Positions 24,908 through 35,041 of a stretch of DNA of 55,073 nt are shown piece by piece; the first letter of the stretch is position 1; every line of letters starts with the position of its first letter. The notes beneath the pieces are model-generated. The model was not told where the DNA came from and ran no database searches. It saw only the letters and a list, made by a program, of their open reading frames with translations. This DNA comes from Bacteroidota bacterium (lineage in GTDB: Bacteria; Bacteroidota; Bacteroidia; Chitinophagales; Chitinophagaceae), in contig CANFOM010000018.1 of assembly GCA_947448725.1 (NCBI GenBank), forward strand, positions 1-55,073. The letters are read 5' to 3'. The translations under genes were made by a program, and so were the position numbers.

Positions 24908-26617
24908 TTAAACGTTTGTTTCTTTAGACAATAAACTGTTTTTTCGTCCATAATAACTGTACAATATGAACCCAATGGCCATCCAGCTTAAAAACCAAAC
25001 CCAACTGATAGGTGGAATTTCTATCATTAAATACAAACAGCATAAAGCACCAATAATAGGAATAATAGAAAATTGATGAATAAAAGTTAAAATAGAAACA
25101 ACCGTTAAAATGACAATAAATAATAAGAATAAGAATTCTTGAAAATGCTGAATAGAAAAATTGGCAAGATCCTCTTGAATTCTGTATTTAGCAAAATAAA
25201 TAAAAATAATAGATAGCAATGGGATGATAAATTTACCATTGATATAGGGCAATCTAAATGCTTGCTTAATTCCTGATGGAGCTATTTTAGGCAATACCAA
25301 TACCCCGAAACAAACCAACACAAAGGCAAATAAAGTACCGATGCTTGTTAAATCGGTCATTCGGCTAATGGACATAAATAAAGAAGGAATACCTACAAAA
25401 AAGCCAGTAACAATGGTGGCAAAACCAGGGGTACCAAACTTAGGATGTACTTTAGAAAATTTCTTTGGCAATAAACCATCTCTACTCATGCTCATCCAAA
25501 TTCTTGGTTGACCCAATTGGAATACTAGTAATACACTGGTCGTGGCCACCACCGCACTAATAGAAATAATGTATCCAATTTTGTGTAAGCCCAATCTTTC
25601 AAATACAAATGCTAAAGGGTCATCCACTTTTAATTCGGTATACTGTACCATACCTGTTAAAACCAAAGCAATTAAAATATATAACACCGTACAAATAACT
25701 AATGAGTAAATCATACCTCTCGGCAAATCTCTTTGCGGATTCTTACATTCCTCTGCCGTAGTAGAGATCGCATCAAAACCAATATAGGCATAAAAGACAG
25801 CCGATACCCCTGCTAAAACTCCAGTAAATCCATTGGGTAAGAATGGATCCCAGTTTTTGGTATCCACATAATAGAAGCCTAAAATAATTACAAAAACAAT
25901 GACTATTATTTTAAAGATGACCATAAAGTTGGTACTCTTTTTACTTTCCTTAATACCTATATAAGCTAATATCGTTATTAATGCTACAATGATAAAAGCA
26001 GGCGTATTCAAAATAACTCTCCATGATCCTATCATTGGTGCATGGTTGATGGCATCATAGCCAATTCTGGCAATTTTGCTAAAGGTTTCTGGTGTACCCC
26101 CTGCCGCTAAATGTTTAACTGCTTCCTCATACCCTTGTTGGGCTTGATCGTAATTGGTAGATAACCAACCTGGAAGATGAATATGGAATCCTTCTAATAA
26201 ATTTACAAAATAACCACTCCAACTTATCGCTACTACAATATTTCCAATGGCATATTCTAATATCAATGCCCATCCTATAATCCATGCAATTAATTCTCCA
26301 AAAGTAACATAAGCATAAGTATATGCACTTCCCGCTATAGGTACTCTGCTAGCAAATTCGGCATAACATAAAGCACTAAATCCACAAGTAATGGCAGTGA
26401 TTACAAATAATAAAGAAATGCCTGGGCCACCATGATAGGCAGCGGTACCAATGGTCGAAAATATGCCTGCACCCACAACAGCAGCAATACCCATAAAAGT
26501 TAAATCCCTCACCCCTAAAACTCTTTTTAATCCGCTGGCACTATGTCCATCTGTTAATCCTAAAGCTGCTTCTGCTTGAATTTTCTCAATTGATTTCTTC
26601 CTAAATAAATTCATCAT
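24908..26617 (-). CDS. APC-superfamily amino acid permease
   Basis: A 569-residue inner-membrane transporter with about 12-14 membrane helices. The first helix carries the APC signature G-I-A-A-V-V-G-A-G-I-F, and the conserved F-Y-A-Y-I-G-F-D-A-I-S-T-T-A-E-E follows in helix 6, which matches the cationic amino acid transporter branch. The substrate is not provable from sequence. The open frame reaches a GTG at 26623, but two ATG codons at 26617 and 26614 are better starts. It lies between the polyprenyl synthase gene (10 bp) and the Smr gene (11 bp), so the three are probably cotranscribed. Confidence 0.88.
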   Translation of the reverse strand: MMNLFRKKSIEKIQAEAALGLTDGHSASGLKRVLGVRDLTFMGIAAVVGAGIFSTIGTAAYHGGPGISLLFVITAITCGFSALCYAEFASRVPIAGSAYTYAYVTFGELIAWIIGWALILEYAIGNIVVAISWSGYFVNLLEGFHIHLPGWLSTNYDQAQQGYEEAVKHLAAGGTPETFSKIARIGYDAINHAPMIGSWRVILNTPAFIIVALITILAYIGIKESKKSTNFMVIFKIIVIVFVIILGFYYVDTKNWDPFLPNGFTGVLAGVSAVFYAYIGFDAISTTAEECKNPQRDLPRGMIYSLVICTVLYILIALVLTGMVQYTELKVDDPLAFVFERLGLHKIGYIISISAVVATTSVLLVFQLGQPRIWMSMSRDGLLPKKFSKVHPKFGTPGFATIVTGFFVGIPSLFMSISRMTDLTSIGTLFAFVLVCFGVLVLPKIAPSGIKQAFRLPYINGKFIIPLLSIIFIYFAKYRIQEDLANFSIQHFQEFLFLLFIVILTVVSILTFIHQFSIIPIIGALCCLYLMIEIPPISWVWFLSWMAIGFILYSYYGRKNSLLSKETNV

Positions 26618-26627
26618 CAGCACGGGA

Positions 26628-27593
26628 TTATTGATTTCGATTCATTAAATAATTAGCCAATTCTATTAATGGCTTCTTCCGATCGCTTGTAACTGCTATA
26701 GATTCTAAATGCTCAAATGCTTTTTTAAGGTAGACCGCTTTACTATTTTCGGCCCAAGTATCAATTCCGCAGGCTTTAAAAATAGCAAGTACTTTTTCAA
26801 CTTTATCTTCTGCATCCGATTTCAACAAAGCTTCTAATGCTAATTTTTGAGCCGAATTGGCTACTTCCAATGCATGAATTAATAAAAATGTTTTTTTATT
26901 TTGTTTGATGTCTCCTCCTGGTTCTTTTCCAAACAGCGCCGCATCTCCAAAGGCATCTAAATAATCATCCTGCACCTGAAACGCAATACCAATATTTTTA
27001 CCAAATTCATATAAGTGTTTGCAATTGGAAGTACTTGCCCCTCCAATAATAGCGCCCATTTCTAAACTAGCGGCTAATAATACAGATGTTTTTAAAGTAA
27101 TCATGTGAATGTATTCCTCCATGGTCACTTTTTCCATTTTTGAATAATCCATATCCAATTGTTGTCCTTCACAAACTTCTTTCGCTGTGGTATTAAACAA
27201 TTCTAAAATTTTAGATAAATGGGAGGATTGTATTTTTTGCAAATATTCATAAGCTCTCACCAACATTACATCCCCTACCAAAATTGCCTTATTACTATCG
27301 TATTTGGTATGTACGGTTGCTTTGCCCCTTCTTAAGGAAGCATCGTCCATGATATCATCATGGACCAATGAAAAATTATGAAATAATTCTACTGCATTCG
27401 CTAAATGATAGGCATCCTCATGAATCTCATTAAACAACTCATTGCCTAATAAACATAATACAGGTCTTATTCTTTTGCCCCCTATACTAAGAAAATATTC
27501 ACTAGGCTCATATAAGGTAGCAGGACTAGACGGGAAAAGATTGGTATCAAAACCCTTGTTAAAAGTGACTACTAATTCTTGAAAACTATGCAT
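26628..27593 (-). CDS. Polyprenyl diphosphate synthase (trans, short-chain type)
   Basis: A 321-residue isoprenyl synthase that condenses isopentenyl diphosphate with allylic diphosphates. The first Asp-rich motif is D-D-I-M-D-D (79-84) followed by R-R-G, and the second is D-D-Y-L-D (209-213). Phe74, five residues before the first motif, is the position where bulky residues limit chain length, which suggests a C15-C20 product, but this is an inference. The product would feed quinone, carotenoid or undecaprenyl synthesis. It is the first gene of a minus-strand run of three. Confidence 0.9.
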   Translation of the reverse strand: MHSFQELVVTFNKGFDTNLFPSSPATLYEPSEYFLSIGGKRIRPVLCLLGNELFNEIHEDAYHLANAVELFHNFSLVHDDIMDDASLRRGKATVHTKYDSNKAILVGDVMLVRAYEYLQKIQSSHLSKILELFNTTAKEVCEGQQLDMDYSKMEKVTMEEYIHMITLKTSVLLAASLEMGAIIGGASTSNCKHLYEFGKNIGIAFQVQDDYLDAFGDAALFGKEPGGDIKQNKKTFLLIHALEVANSAQKLALEALLKSDAEDKVEKVLAIFKACGIDTWAENSKAVYLKKAFEHLESIAVTSDRKKPLIELANYLMNRNQ

Positions 27594-27722
27594 ACTACAA
27601 ACCTAATCATATTTCGTAAGATTCCCTACCCCAGCCAAAGCAAGTTTAAAAAAAATTAGCATTTATTAAACAGTTTATGTTTAATAAATCCCCTTAAATT
27701 TGTGTACCCCAACTGGAACATA

Positions 27723-28244
27723 ATGATAAAAAAGCATTTACTATTTACCTTATTTACTATATTCTTTTTCCAAAAATTAATTGCTCAAGATTTTACTTTA
27801 GATACCCCTGTCAATAGAAATTTACATTTGTATGCAGATGGATATACAAAGTCGATTGGCGTTAAAATGTACCCCGGTGCTTTATCCTATAAAAGTTTTT
27901 ATAAGCTCAATAAAGCCATTGAAGCCTCAGGCTATATTACACTGGATGGTTTTTGGTTATCAATTTTAAATGAAATACATACCCCCATTAAAGAAGACAA
28001 TCAATTGTCTTGGTATATTGGATATGGAGGTCATTTAGGTATTTGGAGCGAGGAGTGGAGAAAGAAAAATAATACCCTAGACAAATCTAATATCTCGGTT
28101 GGATTTGATGGAATCATTGGACTTGATTATAAAGTGAAGAATTCTCCATTAAATCTAAGTATTGATTGGCAACCTTCTTTTAGTATTATACAAGGCTATT
28201 TCAAAAATCAAGGGGGAATAGGAATTCGTTATACACTCAAGTAG
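27723..28244 (+). CDS. Exported protein of unknown function, probably a small outer-membrane barrel
   Basis: The start chosen is ATG at 27723 (173 residues), because it opens a signal peptide (MIKKHLLFTLFTIFFF, ending L-I-A-Q). The open frame begins 7 codons earlier. The mature protein has short alternating strands (S-W-Y-I-G-Y-G-G-H-L-G-I-W, I-S-V-G-F-D-G-I-I-G-L-D-Y) and ends in G-I-G-I-R-Y-T-L-K. This pattern is typical of small outer-membrane beta-barrels in Bacteroidota. No named family was recognised. It is a lone plus-strand gene between two minus-strand runs. Confidence 0.7.
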   Translation: MIKKHLLFTLFTIFFFQKLIAQDFTLDTPVNRNLHLYADGYTKSIGVKMYPGALSYKSFYKLNKAIEASGYITLDGFWLSILNEIHTPIKEDNQLSWYIGYGGHLGIWSEEWRKKNNTLDKSNISVGFDGIIGLDYKVKNSPLNLSIDWQPSFSIIQGYFKNQGGIGIRYTLK

Positions 28245-28263
28245 CCAGATTGTTAAACTACAA

Positions 28264-29226
28264 TTAAACTTTATTCAAACTAAATAAAGAATCTACAAAT
28301 TCATCTTTATCAAATAGCAATAAATCTTTTATTTGCTCTCCTACACCAATATATTTTACAGGAATTTTACATTGATGTGCAATAGCCAATACCACTCCAC
28401 CTTTTGCAGTACCATCTAGTTTTGTTATAGCGAGTGCTGTTACCTGGGTCACTGCCATAAATTGTTTGGCTTGTTCTAATGCATTTTGTCCTGTAGAACC
28501 ATCTAACACCAATAAAACTTCATGTGGGGCATCTGGCAATTGCTTTTGAATGACTCTTTTTATTTTATTGAGCTCGTCCATTAAATGAACTTTGTTATGC
28601 AATCTACCAGCAGTGTCTATAATGACCACCGACGCATTTTTTGCAATGGCTGACTGAATAGTATCAAAAGCAACTGCACTAGGGTCTGAACCCATATTTT
28701 GTTTTACAATGGGTACGCCTACTCTTTCACTCCAAATAGTTAACTGGTCTACTGCAGCTGCTCTAAAGGTATCAGCAGCGCCCAATATTACTTCGTTACC
28801 CGCTTCTTTGTAATGATGTGCTAATTTGCCAATGGTGGTGGTTTTACCTACTCCATTCACCCCTACTACTAAAATGACAAATGGTTTTATTTCGCTAGGT
28901 GGAGTAAATCCTAATAGTTGTGATGGCACATCAACCAATAAGGATACAATTTCTTCATGTAAAATTTTATTCAAATCTGCCGTTGAAACATATTTATCCT
29001 TCTTAACTCGTTCTTGAATTTTTTCAATTAAGGCTAGGGTTGTATCTACGCCCACATCCGCCCCAATCAAGGCTTCTTCCAATTGATCTAATACTTCCTC
29101 ATCCACAGAAGTTTTTCCTATAATGGCTTTTGAAATACGCTCTAGAAATCCTTGCTTAGTTTTTTCCAACCCTTGATCAAGGATTTCTTTTTCCTTCTTC
29201 CCAAATAATTTTCCTAAAAAGCTCAT
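28264..29226 (-). CDS. ftsY: Signal recognition particle receptor FtsY
   Basis: A 320-residue SRP receptor GTPase that brings ribosome-SRP complexes to the Sec translocon at the inner membrane. It has the N domain (about 20-100) and the G domain with G-V-N-G-V-G-K-T-T-T (P-loop), D-T-F-R-A-A-A, D-T-A-G-R, T-K-L-D-G and the closing G-V-G-E-Q-I-K-D-L. The acidic N-terminal A domain of enterobacterial FtsY is nearly absent, which is usual in this phylum. A strong terminator separates it from the upstream DUF4295 gene, so it has its own promoter. Confidence 0.96.
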   Translation of the reverse strand: MSFLGKLFGKKEKEILDQGLEKTKQGFLERISKAIIGKTSVDEEVLDQLEEALIGADVGVDTTLALIEKIQERVKKDKYVSTADLNKILHEEIVSLLVDVPSQLLGFTPPSEIKPFVILVVGVNGVGKTTTIGKLAHHYKEAGNEVILGAADTFRAAAVDQLTIWSERVGVPIVKQNMGSDPSAVAFDTIQSAIAKNASVVIIDTAGRLHNKVHLMDELNKIKRVIQKQLPDAPHEVLLVLDGSTGQNALEQAKQFMAVTQVTALAITKLDGTAKGGVVLAIAHQCKIPVKYIGVGEQIKDLLLFDKDEFVDSLFSLNKV

Positions 29227-29250
29227 GATGTAAATTTAGTCAATATTTAA

Positions 29251-29289
29251 AAGAAAAACTCCCACCACGAAGTATCGAGGCGGGAGTTA
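29251..29289 (-). terminator. Rho-independent terminator of the rpmB-rpmG-DUF4295 operon
   Basis: AACTCCCGCC and GGTGGGAGTT pair across a 12-base loop on the minus strand (arms at 29257-29266 and 29279-29288, with one G-T pair). The second arm runs into a T-rich stretch (TTTTTCTTTT). Confidence 0.85.
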
Positions 29290-29335
29290 ATATTTTTAAA
29301 CGGAAATACTAGTTTATTAGTAAAGTTGAAGATTA

Positions 29336-29509
29336 TTACTTTGCAGCAAGAAATTCTTTAACAAGGTCTTTGTGCACAATATTCTCTTTAAAAGTATACG
29401 CGCCTGTTTTAGGGCTACGAATAGCTTTAATTACTTTAGTCCAGTTTTTTGCTTCAGCTGAAGCCTTTAAATCCTTTACTTTCGCGTTTTTAGAAGCTGA
29501 TTTTGCCAT
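29336..29509 (-). CDS. DUF4295 protein (small basic protein of the ribosomal operon)
   Basis: A 57-residue, lysine-rich protein starting M-A-K-S-A-S-K-N-A-K and ending E-F-L-A-A-K. It matches DUF4295, a small family known from Bacteroidota that nearly always follows rpmB and rpmG. Its ATG lies 2 bp beyond the rpmG stop, so it is cotranscribed and probably translated in coupling with L33. Context suggests a ribosome-associated protein, but no function has been assigned from sequence. The operon terminator starts about 47 bp downstream. Confidence 0.9.
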   Translation of the reverse strand: MAKSASKNAKVKDLKASAEAKNWTKVIKAIRSPKTGAYTFKENIVHKDLVKEFLAAK

Positions 29510-29511
29510 GA

Positions 29512-29694
29512 TTATTTAATTTCTTTGTGTACAGTTACTTTTTTCAAAATTGAGTTGTATTTCTTGAACTCCAAACGATCTGGGGTGTTCTTTTTGTTCT
29601 TAGTAGTAATATAACGACTAGTTCCTGGTAAACCAGTAGTCTTGTGCTCTGTGCACTCTAATATTACTTGAACTCTGTTTCCTTTCCTTGCCAT
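29512..29694 (-). CDS. rpmG: 50S ribosomal protein L33
   Basis: A 60-residue ribosomal protein L33 ([17 protein letters not shown] ... [15 protein letters not shown]). Only one cysteine is present, so the CxxC zinc pairs are absent and this is the zinc-free form of L33. It lies 35 bp after rpmB in the same operon. Confidence 0.97.
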   Translation of the reverse strand: MARKGNRVQVILECTEHKTTGLPGTSRYITTKNKKNTPDRLEFKKYNSILKKVTVHKEIK

Positions 29695-29729
29695 GATGGT
29701 ATATTATAAGTTATACTTGATTTGATTGA

Positions 29730-29966
29730 TTATATCTTGTCGCCTTGGGCTCTAAGATCTTTAACTACAGAAGCCAAACCATTTTTATTAATGGTTCTAA
29801 TCGCATCTGTTGATACTTTTAAAGTGATCCAGCGATCTTCTTCAATGAAGTAGAAACGCTTCTTTTGCAAATTTGGAAGGAAACGACGTTTAGTCTTGAT
29901 GTTGGAATGAGAAACACTGTTTCCAGACATCGGCTTCTTTCCTGTTAATTGACATACTCTAGCCAT
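29730..29966 (-). CDS. rpmB: 50S ribosomal protein L28
   Basis: A 78-residue ribosomal protein L28 ([24 protein letters not shown], then [13 protein letters not shown]). It is the first gene of the rpmB-rpmG-DUF4295 operon, with a good -7 box 24 bp upstream. Length and motifs are normal for the family. Confidence 0.97.
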   Translation of the reverse strand: MARVCQLTGKKPMSGNSVSHSNIKTKRRFLPNLQKKRFYFIEEDRWITLKVSTDAIRTINKNGLASVVKDLRAQGDKI

Positions 29967-29989
29967 GAGAAATTATTTTTTACGGACGG

Positions 29990-29997
29990 CAAAGGTA
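29990..29997 (-). promoter_or_regulatory. Candidate -7 box for the rpmB operon
   Basis: TACCTTTG followed by C on the minus strand is the same octamer as in front of rnpB. The implied leader before the rpmB ATG is about 20 bases. Confidence 0.6.
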
Positions 29998-30114
29998 AGT
30001 AAATAACAAATACCTTCCCATTTATTTTAGTGTTTTTTTGACCTTTTACCTCAATTAAGTGTGAAAAAGGCTAAAATGTTGGTTTTCATTTCGCTATAAG
30101 GCATTTTGGAAGCC

Positions 30115-31770
<1,656 letters not shown>

Positions 31771-31782
31771 CTCTTTTTTAAT

Positions 31783-32805
31783 TTACCAATGAGCTCTGGC
31801 AGTGGCCGACACCGATAAATTTTCAAAACCACCTTCCAAATATTTATAGTGCGCTGCCATTGCAATCATCGCAGCATTGTCGGTACAATATTCAAAAGCG
31901 GGTAAAAAAATGGTCGATTTAGTTTTGAGTCCTAAGGCTTCCACCCCTTGTCTTAAACCACTGTTTGCACTCACTCCCCCAGCAATACAAACTTGATTAA
32001 TACCTGTTAACTGAATCGCTTTTTTTAGTTGCTTCATTAAAATTTCCACGATGGTGTATTGAACAGATGCACATAAGTCATTGATATTTTCTTGTATAAA
32101 CTCGGGACTTTGTTTTTGTAAAAAATACAAGACACTAGTTTTTAAACCACTAAAAGAATAATCTAAATTAGGTACATGAGGTTTAGCAAAAACAAAAGCT
32201 TTTGGATTGCCCAATTTTGCTAATTTATCCAAGAAGGGGCCGCCGGGATAAGGCAAGCCTAATAATTTGGCAATTTTATCAAAGGCTTCTCCAGCTGCAT
32301 CATCAATGGTTTCCCCTAAAATTTTCATGGAAGAAGCACTATTGCACTGTACTATTTGCGTATGTCCTCCACTCACCGTTAAACATAAAAAAGGGAAAAC
32401 GGGTTTAGGATCATCTATTAAATTAGCTAATACATGTGCTTGCATATGATGTACCGCTATTAATGGTTTTTTTAAAGACAAAGCCAATGATTTTGCAAAT
32501 TGAGCACCCACTAATAAGCTTCCAATTAAACCTGGGGCTTGTGTAAAAGCAATGGCATCAATAGATTCCATTCTTTCCTGGTGAGTGGCATTAGGAAAAG
32601 CTTCTTTTAAAGCAGTATCAACCACAGGTACAATATTTTCCATGTGCGCTCTGCTGGCTAATTCTGGCACCACGCCTCCAAATTTTTCATGTACCAATTG
32701 ATTGGCAATAAAATTGGAAAGAATTTTACCATTTACAATTACAGAGGCCGCGGTTTCATCGCAGGAAGACTCAATAGCCAATATAGTAATGGGTTTGTTG
32801 CTCAC
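31783..32805 (-). CDS. tsaD: tRNA N6-threonylcarbamoyladenosine transferase TsaD
   Basis: A 340-residue TsaD (Kae1-family) protein, which with TsaB and TsaE adds the threonylcarbamoyl group to A37 of tRNAs reading ANN codons. The start of the ASKHA fold is I-L-A-I-E-S-S-C-D-E-T, the metal-binding motif is H-H-M-Q-A-H, and the nucleotide motifs are S-G-G-H-T-Q and A-G-G-V-S-A-N. The start is a GTG at 32805; the family needs only a few residues before I-L-A-I-E, so a later start is unlikely. A -7-like box (TATCTTCG) ends 5 bp before it, which suggests a leaderless mRNA. Confidence 0.95.
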   Translation of the reverse strand: MSNKPITILAIESSCDETAASVIVNGKILSNFIANQLVHEKFGGVVPELASRAHMENIVPVVDTALKEAFPNATHQERMESIDAIAFTQAPGLIGSLLVGAQFAKSLALSLKKPLIAVHHMQAHVLANLIDDPKPVFPFLCLTVSGGHTQIVQCNSASSMKILGETIDDAAGEAFDKIAKLLGLPYPGGPFLDKLAKLGNPKAFVFAKPHVPNLDYSFSGLKTSVLYFLQKQSPEFIQENINDLCASVQYTIVEILMKQLKKAIQLTGINQVCIAGGVSANSGLRQGVEALGLKTKSTIFLPAFEYCTDNAAMIAMAAHYKYLEGGFENLSVSATARAHW

Positions 32806-32809
32806 AACG

Positions 32810-32817
32810 CGAAGATA
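32810..32817 (-). promoter_or_regulatory. Candidate -7 box for tsaD
   Basis: TATCTTCG followed by C on the minus strand is one base off TAnnTTTG. The transcription start would fall at about 32806-32805, on the GTG codon itself. Confidence 0.4.
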
Positions 32818-32838
32818 AAGCTAAAAAAAATACAAGGA

Positions 32839-34086
32839 TTACTTAGTTCTGATGGCTTCTACTGGATTCATTTTAGCAGCAATGGAGGCTGGAATGATTC
32901 CAGAAACAACGCCCAAAATAATACAGATACTAAAAGCCAAAACAATAATACCAGGGGCTATGACAATAGAAAATGGAAGAACCGAGCTTAATGCCAATGT
33001 TAGCACCCAGACCAAAAACAAGCCCACTAAACCTCCAACAATGCATAAAAATGCACTTTCTAATAAAAACTCATATAGTATAGTGCTGCTTTTGGCTCCA
33101 ATGGCTTTTTTAAGTCCAATTTGACTAGTCCTTTCCCTTACAGTTACAAACATAATATTAGCAACACCAAAGGCCCCTACAATTAAGGATAAGCCTGCAA
33201 TGGCCCAACCTCCTTGGTTAATGGCACCGAAAACGCTTTCTACTTGGTCTTTAAATTGAGCCACATCATTACAGGTGAAATTATCTTCTTGTGTAGGGCT
33301 TAATTTTCTTATTTGACGCATGATGCCTATAAGTTCTTCCTGTAATGCTCTCGAAGGAACACCAGGTTTGGCTTGCACCATGATCGATGGATTCGAATTG
33401 TCCGGATTGTATACCGAAGCAAAATAATTATAGGTTACAATGGTGGATTTATCATAATCGTATCCATTAATAATAGCACTTCCTTGTTTCTCAATAACGC
33501 CAATTACTAATAATCTACGGCCTTTATAAGAAATGGTTTTACCCACTCCTTTATCAGCTTTACCATATAATTCCTCTGCCACTTTATAACCAATTACTGC
33601 ATAAGGCACGCCACGATTAAAGTCGGATTCAGTTAAATACCTACCATACCCAATATTAAAAGCATGTATATTTCTATATTCTGGTGTAATGCCATAAATA
33701 TTAACTCCTTTTAATATGTTGTCTTGATTGGTAAATGTTTCTTGTGTTTGTACAAAAAACGCCATGTTGGAACCCAGCGCACTTTTCTTTTTTACAAATT
33801 CCATTTCGGCAATTTTGGGGCTTGGACGCTTTACGAATTTCCACCATGGGTATTCCGGCCCTCCCGAATAATCCCATTTATCAATGTACACAGAATTATT
33901 CCCAAAACTAGAAAGGTCGTTTTTGATTTTTGATTTTAAACTATCAATGGTAGCCAATACGCCGATGATACAAAAAATGCCAATAGTTATACCAAATAAG
34001 GATAGGAAGGTTCTAAGCTTATTCACTTTTAACTCTTGTAAAGCCATTTTAAAGCTATTCCAAAGTATACCTAGCACTTTTATCAT
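32839..34086 (-). CDS. MacB/FtsX-type ABC transporter permease
   Basis: A 415-residue permease with one N-terminal helix (about 22-48), a large periplasmic MacB-like domain (about 50-285) and three C-terminal helices (about 290-400), including the typical E-R-T-S-Q-I-G-L-K-K-A-I-G-A-K motif and a closing K-M-N-P-V-E-A-I-R. Such proteins work with a separate ATPase to transmit force to periplasmic partners, or to move lipoproteins, peptides or drugs. No ATPase gene is adjacent, so its partner must be encoded elsewhere. It is followed on the same strand by tsaD after 33 bp. Confidence 0.88.
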   Translation of the reverse strand: MIKVLGILWNSFKMALQELKVNKLRTFLSLFGITIGIFCIIGVLATIDSLKSKIKNDLSSFGNNSVYIDKWDYSGGPEYPWWKFVKRPSPKIAEMEFVKKKSALGSNMAFFVQTQETFTNQDNILKGVNIYGITPEYRNIHAFNIGYGRYLTESDFNRGVPYAVIGYKVAEELYGKADKGVGKTISYKGRRLLVIGVIEKQGSAIINGYDYDKSTIVTYNYFASVYNPDNSNPSIMVQAKPGVPSRALQEELIGIMRQIRKLSPTQEDNFTCNDVAQFKDQVESVFGAINQGGWAIAGLSLIVGAFGVANIMFVTVRERTSQIGLKKAIGAKSSTILYEFLLESAFLCIVGGLVGLFLVWVLTLALSSVLPFSIVIAPGIIVLAFSICIILGVVSGIIPASIAAKMNPVEAIRTK

Positions 34087-34279
34087 GCTGTAAATTTAGT
34101 CCAAAGCTTGGGTTTTACTATGTTTTTTATGCAAGCGGTGAATAACTTATCTGAAATGGTCGTTTTTACCTATTGATGTTATTTTGTGCAAAAATTAAAC
34201 AAAGTGGTGTTGGTTTAATTAATTTAGGGATAATCAGAAAAATCAGGCATTGATTTATGCCAAGCTCGCAATTCGTTCT

Positions 34280-34287
34280 TACTTTTG
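34280..34287 (+). promoter_or_regulatory. Candidate -7 box for sdhCAB-trmN6
   Basis: TACTTTTG followed by C matches TAnnTTTG and leaves a leader of about 20 bases before the sdhC ATG. The 226-bp gap to the divergent permease gene gives room for further regulatory sites, but none was recognised. Confidence 0.55.
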
Positions 34288-34312
34288 CAACGATTTTTAA
34301 ATACATCCTACT

Positions 34313-34996
34313 ATGACTTTTAAGCAAATGTTCACTTCCTCTGTCGGGAAAAAATTAGTAATGGCTTTTACAGGAATCTTCCTTGTTTTATTTTTAGTAG
34401 TTCATGCCGGATTAAACGCTTGCATTTGGGCTATGGATGGAGGTGTCATGTTTAACAAAGCCGCTCATTTTATGGGAAGTTTTGTAGTACCTCGCATCTT
34501 AGAAATTGGATTGTTCTTAGGAATTTTTCTACATATCATTCAGGGTTATATGTTAACCTTAGAAAATAGAAGCAAAAGAAAAATTGGCTATGAAGTAAAT
34601 TATTCAAAAGGGAGTAAATGGTATAGCAGAAGCATGGCTATATTAGGAACTATTTTGTTGATGTTTTTTATTATTCATTGGAAACATTTTTGGATTCCTT
34701 CAAGAATTACAGGTGTTGCAGAAATGGATTTAGGTAATGGTTTTGTAGTGCATAATTTATATGCTGTAATGCAAGATACTTTTCAAAATCAATGGGTAGT
34801 ATTATTTTATGTTATTTCATGTATTGCATTGGCCTATCATCTAGCACATGGATTTCAAAGTGCTTTTAAAACCATTGGGGTAAATAATAAAAGATACCAT
34901 ACAATGATTAGTACCATTGGATATGGTTTTGCTATTATCATTCCTTTGGCTTTTGCGATGATGCCTATAAGTTTTTATTTACATTGGGTAAATTAA
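34313..34996 (+). CDS. sdhC: Succinate dehydrogenase cytochrome b subunit
   Basis: A 227-residue inner-membrane protein with five membrane helices. Histidines in helices (V-V-H-A-G-L-N, L-H-I-I-Q-G, F-I-I-H-W-K-H, L-A-H-G-F-Q-S) are candidate haem b ligands. It is the single-subunit type of cytochrome b found in Bacteroidota and in Wolinella fumarate reductase, in which SdhC and SdhD are fused. It anchors SdhAB and exchanges electrons with menaquinone. It is the first gene of sdhCAB, 45 bp before sdhA. Confidence 0.93.
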   Translation: MTFKQMFTSSVGKKLVMAFTGIFLVLFLVVHAGLNACIWAMDGGVMFNKAAHFMGSFVVPRILEIGLFLGIFLHIIQGYMLTLENRSKRKIGYEVNYSKGSKWYSRSMAILGTILLMFFIIHWKHFWIPSRITGVAEMDLGNGFVVHNLYAVMQDTFQNQWVVLFYVISCIALAYHLAHGFQSAFKTIGVNNKRYHTMISTIGYGFAIIIPLAFAMMPISFYLHWVN

Positions 34997-35041
34997 AAAA
35001 TGAAAATAAAAATATTCTAAACAATAGATAAAAGATTAAAT

